A stretch of DNA of 64,000 nucleotides from Alphaproteobacteria bacterium (GTDB lineage Bacteria > Pseudomonadota > Alphaproteobacteria > UBA9655): the NCBI GenBank assembly GCA_020049895.1, contig JAGVLE010000013.1:28523-92522 (forward strand). The letters are read 5' to 3'. Below are positions 28,296 to 35,479 of the stretch, piece after piece (within the stretch, counting starts at the first letter, position 1; each line of letters opens with the position of its first letter). The notes beneath the pieces were generated by a model. It worked only from the letters and a program-made list of their open reading frames with translations. It ran no database searches and had not been told where the DNA came from. The position numbers and the translations under genes were made by a program.

Positions 28296-28918
28296 ATGCT
28301 TTTTTGGCGAAGAGGGAACGTTTCCTCAGCAGCCCGCTGCCCACTATTTCCTTCTTTAAAATGAATACGGCATAGGGAAACATAACGGCTATTTCCACCC
28401 ACCTCGATTTGATTGCCCTCAGAGACAGGATTTCCGTGCTCATCAATACGTAAATTCATGGTCGCTTTACGGCCACAATGGCAGATCGTTTTGATTTCTT
28501 CGATTTCTTCTGCAAGCGCAAGAAGAAGCTTTGAGGGCTCAAAAGGAGTCCCTCGAAAATCCGACCGAAGCCCATAGGTCAGCACAGGAATATGAAGCTT
28601 ATCAACAATATCCGTGAGCTGATAAACATGTTCAGTCGTCATAAAATGAGCTTCGTCGACAAGGATACAGTGCAGCGGTGTTTTGGCGTGTTCAGCAGCT
28701 ACATACTCATAAAAAGAAAAGTCTTTATCAAAGATAACGGCATCACTTTCCAGCCCAATGCGAGAGACGATTTTCCCTTTTTCTCCATAGCGGGTATCAA
28801 AGGCCGCCATAAATAACAAGGTGCGCATACCGCGTTCTCTATAGTTATGACTGGATTGAAGAAGAGTTGTTGTTTTTCCTGCATTCATTGCAGAATAATA
28901 GAAGTATAGCTTGGCCAT
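28292..28918 (-). CDS. tdk: thymidine kinase
   Basis: 208 residues, type II thymidine kinase. The P-loop is in YSAMNAGKTTTLLQ, the catalytic-region DEAHFM is intact, and the zinc lasso has the CHCG pair plus a later Cys (SLCRIHF). It phosphorylates thymidine to dTMP, a salvage step useful where host nucleosides are available. It is a single gene, convergent with the PBP gene. Confidence 0.95.
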   Translation of the reverse strand: MAKLYFYYSAMNAGKTTTLLQSSHNYRERGMRTLLFMAAFDTRYGEKGKIVSRIGLESDAVIFDKDFSFYEYVAAEHAKTPLHCILVDEAHFMTTEHVYQLTDIVDKLHIPVLTYGLRSDFRGTPFEPSKLLLALAEEIEEIKTICHCGRKATMNLRIDEHGNPVSEGNQIEVGGNSRYVSLCRIHFKEGNSGQRAAEETFPLRQKSI

Positions 28919-29068
28919 GTGTGAAGGTTAATCCGGGTTATGTTTCCTGTATATTTTATGAACCTTCTCTCAAAGTCAAGAAGACTTGGTTTTAAATTGT
29001 GCGAAAGTATTGGTTTTTTGTGGATAAAAATATAGATCGTTGAGGTATTCGTATTAACAAAGGATTTT

Positions 29069-29176
29069 ATGAATCTTTCCGCAAGCTCAAGGAGTTGTCT
29101 TTCGGGGAATGCTTTATGTCTTGTATGCTTAATCTATAAAAATTTTATAGCTGTGATCTGTGATTTAAAAAAATAG
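29069..29176 (+). CDS. possible 35-residue hydrophobic peptide
   Basis: An ATG 5 bases after AAAGGA opens a frame of 35 codons, starting MNLSASSRSCLSGN and continuing with a hydrophobic stretch (CLVCLIYKNFIAVIC). It ends in the A-run of a bidirectional hairpin. Size and composition would suit a small membrane or toxin-like peptide, but nothing else supports it. The rest of 28919-29166 shows no gene. Confidence 0.2.
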   Translation: MNLSASSRSCLSGNALCLVCLIYKNFIAVICDLKK

Positions 29177-29203
29177 TGAGAGAGACAGCGCCCTCTCACT
29201 ATT
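29167..29203 (-). terminator. intrinsic terminator of the six-cysteine protein gene
   Basis: Minus strand: AATAGTGAGAG (29193-29203) pairs perfectly with CTCTCACTATT (29172-29182) around a 10-base loop, followed by a T-run (A at 29167-29173). It lies 12 bases beyond the stop of the 29215-29484 gene. Confidence 0.85.
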
Positions 29204-29214
29204 TATAACTGCAT

Positions 29215-29484
29215 TTAGCAGCTGGTTATAACACATGAAGTCATCATGCCTGGAGTACATAGGAAATTACTTCCTGATGCTTTCCAATTCGTTTTTGATG
29301 CCATTTTACCAGCATTACAGTTTTTCACAGTACCCTTTGCACAAGTAAGGTTGTTGCCATCCCACTTTGCTGCCCCACCACCGGTTTCTTTAGAAGTACA
29401 ACTTATATCTGCTGCTGCATTAGCTTGATGGCTAGAAACGAATGCGAAAACAGCAACTGCTGTCAATATTGTATATTTTGTCAT
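29215..29484 (-). CDS. small secreted protein with duplicated three-Cys unit
   Basis: 89 residues: a signal peptide (about 1-23, cleavage after ANA) and a 66-residue mature part with six Cys at 29, 48, 56, 76, 84 and 89. The spacings 19-8 then 20-8 repeat, and the segments around W41 and W67 align (WDGNNLTCAKG with WKASGSNFLCTPG), so the mature protein looks like an internal duplication stabilised by disulfides. AAAGGA lies before the ATG and a strong terminator follows, so this is a real single-gene unit. The family is not recognised; it could be an effector, toxin or surface peptide. Confidence 0.7.
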   Translation of the reverse strand: MTKYTILTAVAVFAFVSSHQANAAADISCTSKETGGGAAKWDGNNLTCAKGTVKNCNAGKMASKTNWKASGSNFLCTPGMMTSCVITSC

Positions 29485-29649
29485 TTTTCTTTTCCTTTGT
29501 GTTGTTTACTATGTTTAAAAAAGCATTAATAATATGCTTATTACAAAAGTTTACAAAAAAATAATTAAAATTTTGTAAAGATCCCTGTAAATTTTATATA
29601 TGTTTTTTTAGAACAATAAAAAATATTTTTCCAGTATTAGAAAAAATCT

Positions 29650-32235
29650 TTATTCTTCCTCTTCTTCTTTTGGGGAACCAAGAGAACGAAGAACAGCGCC
29701 CACAGTTTCTTGATCTTCCTCTTTCAAATAGCCACAGCCTATCGTTACCTTTGGATGAGTCGTCAGCAGTTGAATTAATTGATCCGTCATGCTGTCCGGA
29801 TCTGGATCGACAAAAGAATAAGGAAGAATACTAACATCCTTTTTTTGCCCGTGAAGCCATTCGTTAAACCACGGAGAAGTAGGATCAAATGCTTTTAGAT
29901 GCAGGCCTATTACTAAATTTTGGGTGTTAAAAGTATTTCTCCCAACAATTTCTTCGAGGCTTTTTAAATTATCTAAATACAATTCGAGGATTAGGAGGGA
30001 TGAAAAATGAGGCAAAAGTGTTCTTAAACTTTCAGTTTGATTTCCATTACTAGAAAAACGAAGACATTTTGGGGCAACTTCAATGATCCAGTCTTCGTGG
30101 TTTGTTTCAAGGAGGGCATTGGTAACAAAATCGCAGAGATTTTTTTCATCAAGCCATGACAGCCCTAATAAACTGTGATTTTCTCTCAGAATTTTTCGCG
30201 CATCTGGCTCGCTTAATAGTTTATTTCGAATCATATAAGAGAATTGTGAGGCAATCTGATCGTTTATACTACCTTCATCCGCATCCGCCAGGTTCCGTAC
30301 AAGAGAAAATCCAAGAGGGTTTAGATTTTCTAAATTTAGTCCGAAAATATAATTCATCCCATGGATTTTCGCTTCTGCTGATCTGTAATCAGTTGAGGTG
30401 AGAATAGTGGAAAGCACTTGAGGCTCAAAATCTAATGGAGGTCCAGATTTTGTAGCTTCACTTAAGTCCATCAAATCTAAAAAACAATTTAAAAGTGGCT
30501 TTTTGCCCATGAATTCAGATTCTTCTCGACTAAACCGTTTCGCATTTCCCGCTAAGCATTCTAAAGATGTATGTTGGGGATCATGCTTCCAGCACAAAAC
30601 AGCTTCTTGATCACGATTGAAGCTAATAGTCTCATAAATATCGCCATTTTCAAAAAAATTATCATCCTCATCGATCCCAGACCATGTCCAAGATGCGTCA
30701 TCTGGAAACAGGTAAGAACACAAGGTGTTCATAGCTTCGGAAATTTCCGGAAAGCCATTCTCTTCACTGAGGTGTAGGAAGCTTGAAAGTTCAGGAATCA
30801 GCGCCCCAAAAACATGCAGGCTATTGATAAGACCGGGCTTAACCTCATAGGTCTTTGGTGCATTTCCAGAAGGTTTTAAATACTCTACATTTTCTAATTG
30901 CGTCAAAATTTGTGCAAAATAGTCATGTGCGCCTTGTGAAAAAAGTTGTTCACTGGTCGTGTAACGCTCGAAAAAATCTCTTAGAGGTGAGTTTTCAGGA
31001 AAAACATCAGCAACAATTTGGTAGCATTCCTCTTTGAGTTGGCGAGCTTTATAAAGCAGCAATGATAAGAGACTAGATTCGACACAATCAGAGATGATGG
31101 CTTCTTTTTTCGCAATTGTTATTGCGGCTTTTCCGTAAGGAATGGTGGTCGGAAAAGGATTTTCGAAACAGTCATACCCATATTTCAAGAGAGCAAGTTG
31201 TTCTGCATCTAATGTATCCAGAGGTTGTTGTTTGATTTTTTGGTAATCCGTGAAATCATATCCTTCTGCCTTGAAAATATCCGTAAGGTCATCGGTGCCC
31301 ATGAATTTATAAAATTTTCCTCGCTCTTCAGGCATTTTAAATTTTAGCCATATATATCCTAACAAAGTTTTTTCTATGGGGTTTTCTAGTAAATAGCCGG
31401 ATTCTTGCTTTGCTTTTAACAAAGTATCCACAAATCGAAATGTGAGGAAATCAGCACGCCGAGTTTCGAAAGAAAAAATTTGAGGAAACTGCGCTTTCAA
31501 GTCTTCAAGTTCGCTTGACTGCTTTTTACTGGGTTTTTTAAGTGAAATCAGCTGAGACATGCGATTTGCTAAGGCATGCTCTTCAATCTCATTTTCTCTA
31601 ATCAAACCTTGCCTTTTATATTCCGGCAATACTTTATCAAAAAGTTTAGAATATTTTTGAGGGTCTTCAGGATCAATGTCAAAAATTGAGAGAAACCTAA
31701 TCCCTTCTTCATTCAGCTGTTGAAAAATTTGGCGCAGAAATTCATAACGCAGAAAAGCTAGGTATGAGGTGCGGATTTCTTCATCAATCTTAGCATCTGG
31801 AAAGAGGCAATTTAAGATATCAGTTTCTGTCAGTTGAGAGTGGGAGCTCAACTTAATAAGCTGTGCTATTTTTTCAATCCCCACTTGTTGCAAAGGATCA
31901 GAATTAGCTTGATTAGGTGTTAAGTTCACTCCATCAGGCGATGGAAATAAAAGTTGCAAAAGTGAATCTGTATAACTCTGTGGAGCAGCATTCACCTCTA
32001 GCGCTTGTATGTGCACAGGAATTTCTGGCCTCCAAATCCCTTGATTCCCAAAGAAGCGAGCATTTCGTAAGGATTGAATCAGGGAAAATCTTTGAGAGGG
32101 TTGGTAGAAGAGAGGCAATGAGCTTTGGGCCACAACAGAATCTGCACCTTTGTAAAACTTACCATCACCTATAGCAAAGGTACTTGTTGAAAATAAAAAA
32201 CTTAAGCCAAATAAAAAATTAATAAACCGTTTCAA
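29650..32235 (-). CDS. large secreted protein of unknown function (861 aa)
   Basis: 861 residues from a TTG start (no nearby ATG; GGATG lies 5-6 bases upstream). A clear signal peptide (about 1-21, FLFSTSTFA) is followed by a long, mostly acidic, helical-looking chain and a C-terminus of five Glu. The stretch about 740-790 has leucine-rich-repeat-like spacing (LRTLLPHFSSLLILELYLDN), but full repeats are not convincing. No enzyme motif is seen. It sits between two six-cysteine secreted proteins in an accessory-looking stretch, so a host-interaction role is possible but unproven. Confidence 0.7.
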   Translation of the reverse strand: MKRFINFLFGLSFLFSTSTFAIGDGKFYKGADSVVAQSSLPLFYQPSQRFSLIQSLRNARFFGNQGIWRPEIPVHIQALEVNAAPQSYTDSLLQLLFPSPDGVNLTPNQANSDPLQQVGIEKIAQLIKLSSHSQLTETDILNCLFPDAKIDEEIRTSYLAFLRYEFLRQIFQQLNEEGIRFLSIFDIDPEDPQKYSKLFDKVLPEYKRQGLIRENEIEEHALANRMSQLISLKKPSKKQSSELEDLKAQFPQIFSFETRRADFLTFRFVDTLLKAKQESGYLLENPIEKTLLGYIWLKFKMPEERGKFYKFMGTDDLTDIFKAEGYDFTDYQKIKQQPLDTLDAEQLALLKYGYDCFENPFPTTIPYGKAAITIAKKEAIISDCVESSLLSLLLYKARQLKEECYQIVADVFPENSPLRDFFERYTTSEQLFSQGAHDYFAQILTQLENVEYLKPSGNAPKTYEVKPGLINSLHVFGALIPELSSFLHLSEENGFPEISEAMNTLCSYLFPDDASWTWSGIDEDDNFFENGDIYETISFNRDQEAVLCWKHDPQHTSLECLAGNAKRFSREESEFMGKKPLLNCFLDLMDLSEATKSGPPLDFEPQVLSTILTSTDYRSAEAKIHGMNYIFGLNLENLNPLGFSLVRNLADADEGSINDQIASQFSYMIRNKLLSEPDARKILRENHSLLGLSWLDEKNLCDFVTNALLETNHEDWIIEVAPKCLRFSSNGNQTESLRTLLPHFSSLLILELYLDNLKSLEEIVGRNTFNTQNLVIGLHLKAFDPTSPWFNEWLHGQKKDVSILPYSFVDPDPDSMTDQLIQLLTTHPKVTIGCGYLKEEDQETVGAVLRSLGSPKEEEEE

Positions 32236-32459
32236 AGTACATCCAAATCATCAGTTGCAATAAAAATACTATTAATCCTTATATTGTAAGGAGTCTTTGT
32301 TGTAAAGAAATTTATTAGAACTTCATATGATGAACAATATAACCTTGCAAGGTAATACCCTCCCATTCCTATAGAAACCATTTTTAGGTGTCTGGTTTCT
32401 GGTAAAGAAACAAAAGGTCTTATGCGCAGGAAAAATTCATTATATTCAAATGATTATAC

Positions 32460-32534
32460 TGGAGCGGGCGAAGGGATTCGAACCCTCGACCCCAACCTTG
32501 GCAAGGTTGTGCTCTACCCCTGAGCTACGCCCGC
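32460..32534 (-). tRNA. tRNA-Gly (anticodon GCC)
   Basis: 75 bases on the minus strand including an encoded CCA (32460-32462). Acceptor GCGGGCG / CGCCCGC, D-arm AGCTCAGGGGTAGAGC, anticodon arm CAACC-TTGCCAA-GGTTG (anticodon GCC), T-arm GAGGG-TTCGAAT-CCCTT. It reads GGC and GGU. Confidence 0.97.
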
Positions 32535-32547
32535 ATGGAATCCCCGC

Positions 32548-32575
32548 ATCATACCGTGGATTGGTCCATTTTCAA
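32548..32575 (-). promoter_or_regulatory. promoter of tRNA-Gly
   Basis: Minus strand: TTGAAA (32570-32575), 16 bases, TATGAT (32548-32553), then a GC-rich discriminator (GCGGGG), as in stringently controlled stable-RNA promoters. Confidence 0.6.
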
Positions 32576-32596
32576 GCAGAAAATGTAGAATCGATA

Positions 32597-33013
32597 TTAA
32601 TCTTGGTCTTCTCGATAGGTTTTTTCAAGACGTTCATGAAGTTCTTGCGCTTCTAAGCACAATGTCGCAATAGGACGTGCTTCTAAACGCGCCACCCCAA
32701 TGGGAACTCCTGTTTCTTCACAATAACCATAGGTTCCCTTTTCAATACGCTCAAGAGCCTGGTTAATCTTTAAAACAAGTTTTCTCTCCCGATCCCGGGT
32801 ACGAAGCTCAAAAGAACGATCTGTTTCTGTAGAAGCACGGTCATTAACATCCGGCTCATTAATAGACTCTTCTTGCATATGATGGAGGGTTTCCACTGTT
32901 TCCCGCTGAAGCTCTTCACGCCACTTTATAAGCTTTTCACGAAAATAGTCTACCTGCTGTTGAGACATATAAGGCTCAATTTCGGTTGGTCTGTAATGTG
33001 GTGGTAGGCTCAT
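32597..33013 (-). CDS. dksA: RNA polymerase-binding transcription factor DksA
   Basis: 138 residues: a coiled-coil segment with DVNDRASTETDRSFELRTRDRERKL, including the acidic tip, then the zinc-finger region GTYGYCEETGVPIGVARLEARP. Only one Cys of each CxxC pair remains (CEET and CLEA), the reduced-cysteine form common in alphaproteobacterial DksA. It binds the RNA polymerase secondary channel and, with ppGpp, tunes stable-RNA promoters such as that of the neighbouring tRNA-Gly. It is divergent from tsaD. Confidence 0.94.
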   Translation of the reverse strand: MSLPPHYRPTEIEPYMSQQQVDYFREKLIKWREELQRETVETLHHMQEESINEPDVNDRASTETDRSFELRTRDRERKLVLKINQALERIEKGTYGYCEETGVPIGVARLEARPIATLCLEAQELHERLEKTYREDQD

Positions 33014-33137
33014 ATTTCCCTCTTTTCCCTATTATTTAAAAGCGCGGCTCATCATGGACGATCTTTAAAAAGCGTGCAATGGTAATCTAACAAAAGTATA
33101 TAAAGGAAACGTAAACATTTTCTCTGAAAGTAAAGAA

Positions 33138-34160
33138 ATGATTATCTTAGGAATTGAAACCAGTTGCGATGAAACAGCAGCAGCCGTTGTCACAAGTGAT
33201 AAACGCATCCTTTCCAATATTGTTTCTTCTCAGCTAAAGGAACATACGCCTTTTGGAGGAGTCGTTCCGGAAATTGCAGCGCGCTCTCACCTCCATCACA
33301 TTGATTTTATTGTAGAAAAAGCTCTCAAGGACGCCAGCGTTTCGCTGCAAGATCTCGATGGCATTGCGGCTACAGGAGGACCAGGACTCATTGGCGGCGT
33401 TATTGTAGGCGTCATGATGGCCAAAGGGATGGCTATGGCAACTAACCTCCCCTTTCTTCCTATTAACCATTTAGAGGCCCACGCACTCACCGTACGCCTG
33501 ACTCATGCTGTAGAATTTCCCTACCTCTTACTTCTGGTATCAGGCGGTCATTGTCAGTTTTTAATTGCTGAGGATGTTGGGAAGTATACGTATCTGGGAG
33601 GAACATTGGATGATGCTCTCGGAGAATGTTTGGACAAAACAGCCCGACTTTTAGGTCAGCCCTACCCAGGGGGCCCCTTTATTGAACGGATGGCTTTGCG
33701 TGGAAATCCACACGCCTTTGCGTTCCCTCATCCTTTAAAAGGACAGAAAGGATGTTCCTTTTCATTTTCAGGGCTGAAAACGGCGGCTCGGAAGGTCATT
33801 TTAGAACACAACACGGGATCTCTTCCCTTTTGTGAAGATTTTTGTGCCTCTTTTCAGAAAGTTATTGGCGAGATCCTGCAAGATCGGTGTCGACATGCTC
33901 TCGCTGTAGCATTGGAAAAATTTCCTTCTTTAAAGACTCTGGTGGTGGCTGGAGGCGTGGCTGCAAATCAATATTTCAAAGCTCAGCTCACTTTGTGCGC
34001 ACGGGAGAAGGAAGTCGATGTGGTATCTCCCCCTATAGACCTGTGCACCGATAATGGAGCTATGATTGCTTGGGCTGGCGTAGAGTGGCTTAAAAAAGGA
34101 GCGAGAGGCGACTTGGATTTTGCGCCTCGTCCTCGCTGGCCTTTGGCTGAAAAGGATTAA
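33138..34160 (+). CDS. tsaD: tRNA N6-threonylcarbamoyladenosine transferase TsaD
   Basis: 340 residues, ASKHA fold. It starts MIILGIETSCDETAAAVV; the metal-binding His111 and His115 sit in NHLEAH, and YLLLLVSGGH and VAGGVAANQY are also present. With TsaB, TsaC and TsaE it makes t6A37 on ANN-decoding tRNAs. None of the partner genes is adjacent. It is convergent with rpmB, 7 bases apart. Confidence 0.97.
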   Translation: MIILGIETSCDETAAAVVTSDKRILSNIVSSQLKEHTPFGGVVPEIAARSHLHHIDFIVEKALKDASVSLQDLDGIAATGGPGLIGGVIVGVMMAKGMAMATNLPFLPINHLEAHALTVRLTHAVEFPYLLLLVSGGHCQFLIAEDVGKYTYLGGTLDDALGECLDKTARLLGQPYPGGPFIERMALRGNPHAFAFPHPLKGQKGCSFSFSGLKTAARKVILEHNTGSLPFCEDFCASFQKVIGEILQDRCRHALAVALEKFPSLKTLVVAGGVAANQYFKAQLTLCAREKEVDVVSPPIDLCTDNGAMIAWAGVEWLKKGARGDLDFAPRPRWPLAEKD

Positions 34161-34167
34161 CCTTTAC

Positions 34168-34479
34168 TCAGTGATGATGGCCGTCTTCGTTATGATGCGG
34201 ACAGCATGTTTTCTCAAGCTGACGCTTCATCCGACGAGCTGCGGCAGTTAGCTTGCGGTTAGAAGTTGACTTCAAGAAGTCATCAATTCCACCATTTTTC
34301 TCAACCGTGCGAAGACCTGCGGCAGAAACACGAAGTCTAACAGTGGTATTTAAAGACTCACTTAAGAAAGAAGCCTGTTGAAGATTTGGAGCAAACCGAC
34401 GTCGAGATTTATTGTTTGCATGGGATACATTATTCCCAGTCATCACTTTTTTACCTGTAATATCGCATTCCCGTGCCAT
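34168..34479 (-). CDS. rpmB: 50S ribosomal protein L28 with His-rich tail
   Basis: 103 residues. [29 protein letters not shown] is the L28 start (a stretch of it is [20 protein letters not shown]), and the body runs to [12 protein letters not shown]. The extra C-terminus reads [13 protein letters not shown], with two Cys and five His, which could bind zinc or another metal; that role is inferred. It is a single gene, convergent with tsaD. Confidence 0.96.
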   Translation of the reverse strand: MARECDITGKKVMTGNNVSHANNKSRRRFAPNLQQASFLSESLNTTVRLRVSAAGLRTVEKNGGIDDFLKSTSNRKLTAAARRMKRQLEKTCCPHHNEDGHHH

Positions 34480-34682
34480 CGTAACTCTCTCTTTTATTTC
34501 TAAGCTATATTTTTTTACCTAATATTCATGAAAAGGTCAAGGGCTGGGAAAATAGGGACATTTTCCCTTACTTTCTTCCTTCAAAAAATTGGGGCCCAAG
34601 CAGGCCGTTAGTATATTTTTAATCTTTTTATAATAAAGTTAAAAATAAAAATTCATTTTAAACATAAAAAGGAATTTAAAAA

Positions 34683-35033
34683 ATGAAAATTACTATTACA
34701 ATGCTGTCACTTCTCGTTGGCACAAGCTTTTTTATAAGCACAGGAGCAACTGCATACGATAACGTAAATAAAGACGCGTTAAAGAAGGCTATAGATAAAT
34801 GTAAATCGAAGGCAAACCCTATGACCCCAAAGCAATCAATTAAAAAGGTATCTGATTGTTTAGCGAAAAGTGATGGAATATGTAGCTCAGGAACTATCAA
34901 TGCTGATAGCTTGAATAATAGCATACGCGCGTGTACAGCGAATGCGAAAATACAGGATCTGATAAAATTATCTACTGCTAATAATAATGGTCCTATATAT
35001 AATTGTTTGAGCAATATTCAGGTATGTAGTTAA
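34683..35033 (+). CDS. small secreted six-cysteine protein
   Basis: 116 residues: a signal peptide (about 1-24, ending GATA) and a mature part with six Cys at 40, 59, 67, 84, 108 and 115. Two halves can be aligned: AIDKCKSKA with SIRACTANA, each followed by a second Cys after 18-23 residues and a third after 6-7. This is the same three-Cys unit logic, and nearly the same first spacings (19, 8), as the 89-residue protein at 29215, though the sequences are otherwise unlike. AAAAAGGA precedes the ATG. The function is unknown; a disulfide-stabilised secreted factor is likely. Confidence 0.65.
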   Translation: MKITITMLSLLVGTSFFISTGATAYDNVNKDALKKAIDKCKSKANPMTPKQSIKKVSDCLAKSDGICSSGTINADSLNNSIRACTANAKIQDLIKLSTANNNGPIYNCLSNIQVCS

Positions 35034-35076
35034 AGGGAAGCCTCTACAAAAAGTATTTGTGTGCTCCCCTACCCCT

Positions 35077-35303
35077 GTCTTCCTTGCCTAGATAAGCTCC
35101 GCGCGCTCTTTTGAGTAAGCGGTAGCGTTCTTGGCGAGGACCTTTATGCTATGCGGTTTTCTAAAATTTTCCAGTAGAGAAGAGGGGCCTGGAAGTGGGA
35201 GAATTCGTAACATAATACTTCTTTGCAACGCCTCATAAAGATCCTCACCAAGAAACGTTAAGAGCTCGCCTTTGGCTTTGCTACGTTTCTAGGTAAGGAC
35301 GAC
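35077..35303. repeat. dispersed ~225-bp non-coding repeat, copy 2
   Basis: Close to 90% identical by eye to copy 1 at 11847-12071, same orientation, with an identical 82-base block (35197-35278). Its ends are inverted repeats with two mismatches over 16 bases (35077-35092 and 35288-35303). It fills most of the 446-base gap before cckA. The rest of that gap holds the inverted repeat 35305-35393 and nothing gene-like. Confidence 0.85.
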
Positions 35304-35304
35304 A

Positions 35305-35393
35305 GCGAGGAAAGATACCTTTTGCAGCGGGGTCTTGTTAGATCTTAAGAGAACCCTATTGCATATCTTATACCGTAGTTCACCTTTCCTCGC
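35305..35393. repeat. inverted repeat flanking repeat copy 2
   Basis: GCGAGGAAAG (35305-35314) and CTTTCCTCGC (35384-35393) are perfect 10-base inverted repeats around a 69-base loop, starting 1 base after the repeat element. The role is unknown; no T-run follows. Confidence 0.45.
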
Positions 35394-35479
35394 CTCCATC
35401 CACACACTTTTTCATTTGACTTCTTCTAAAAATTTTCAGACACTTATTCGACCCTTAAAAAGGAAATATAATCAATATT

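Noticed and set aside
32450..32656. 68-codon frame containing RAKGFEPSTPTLARLC
   Set aside because: Translated tRNA-Gly sequence; not a gene.
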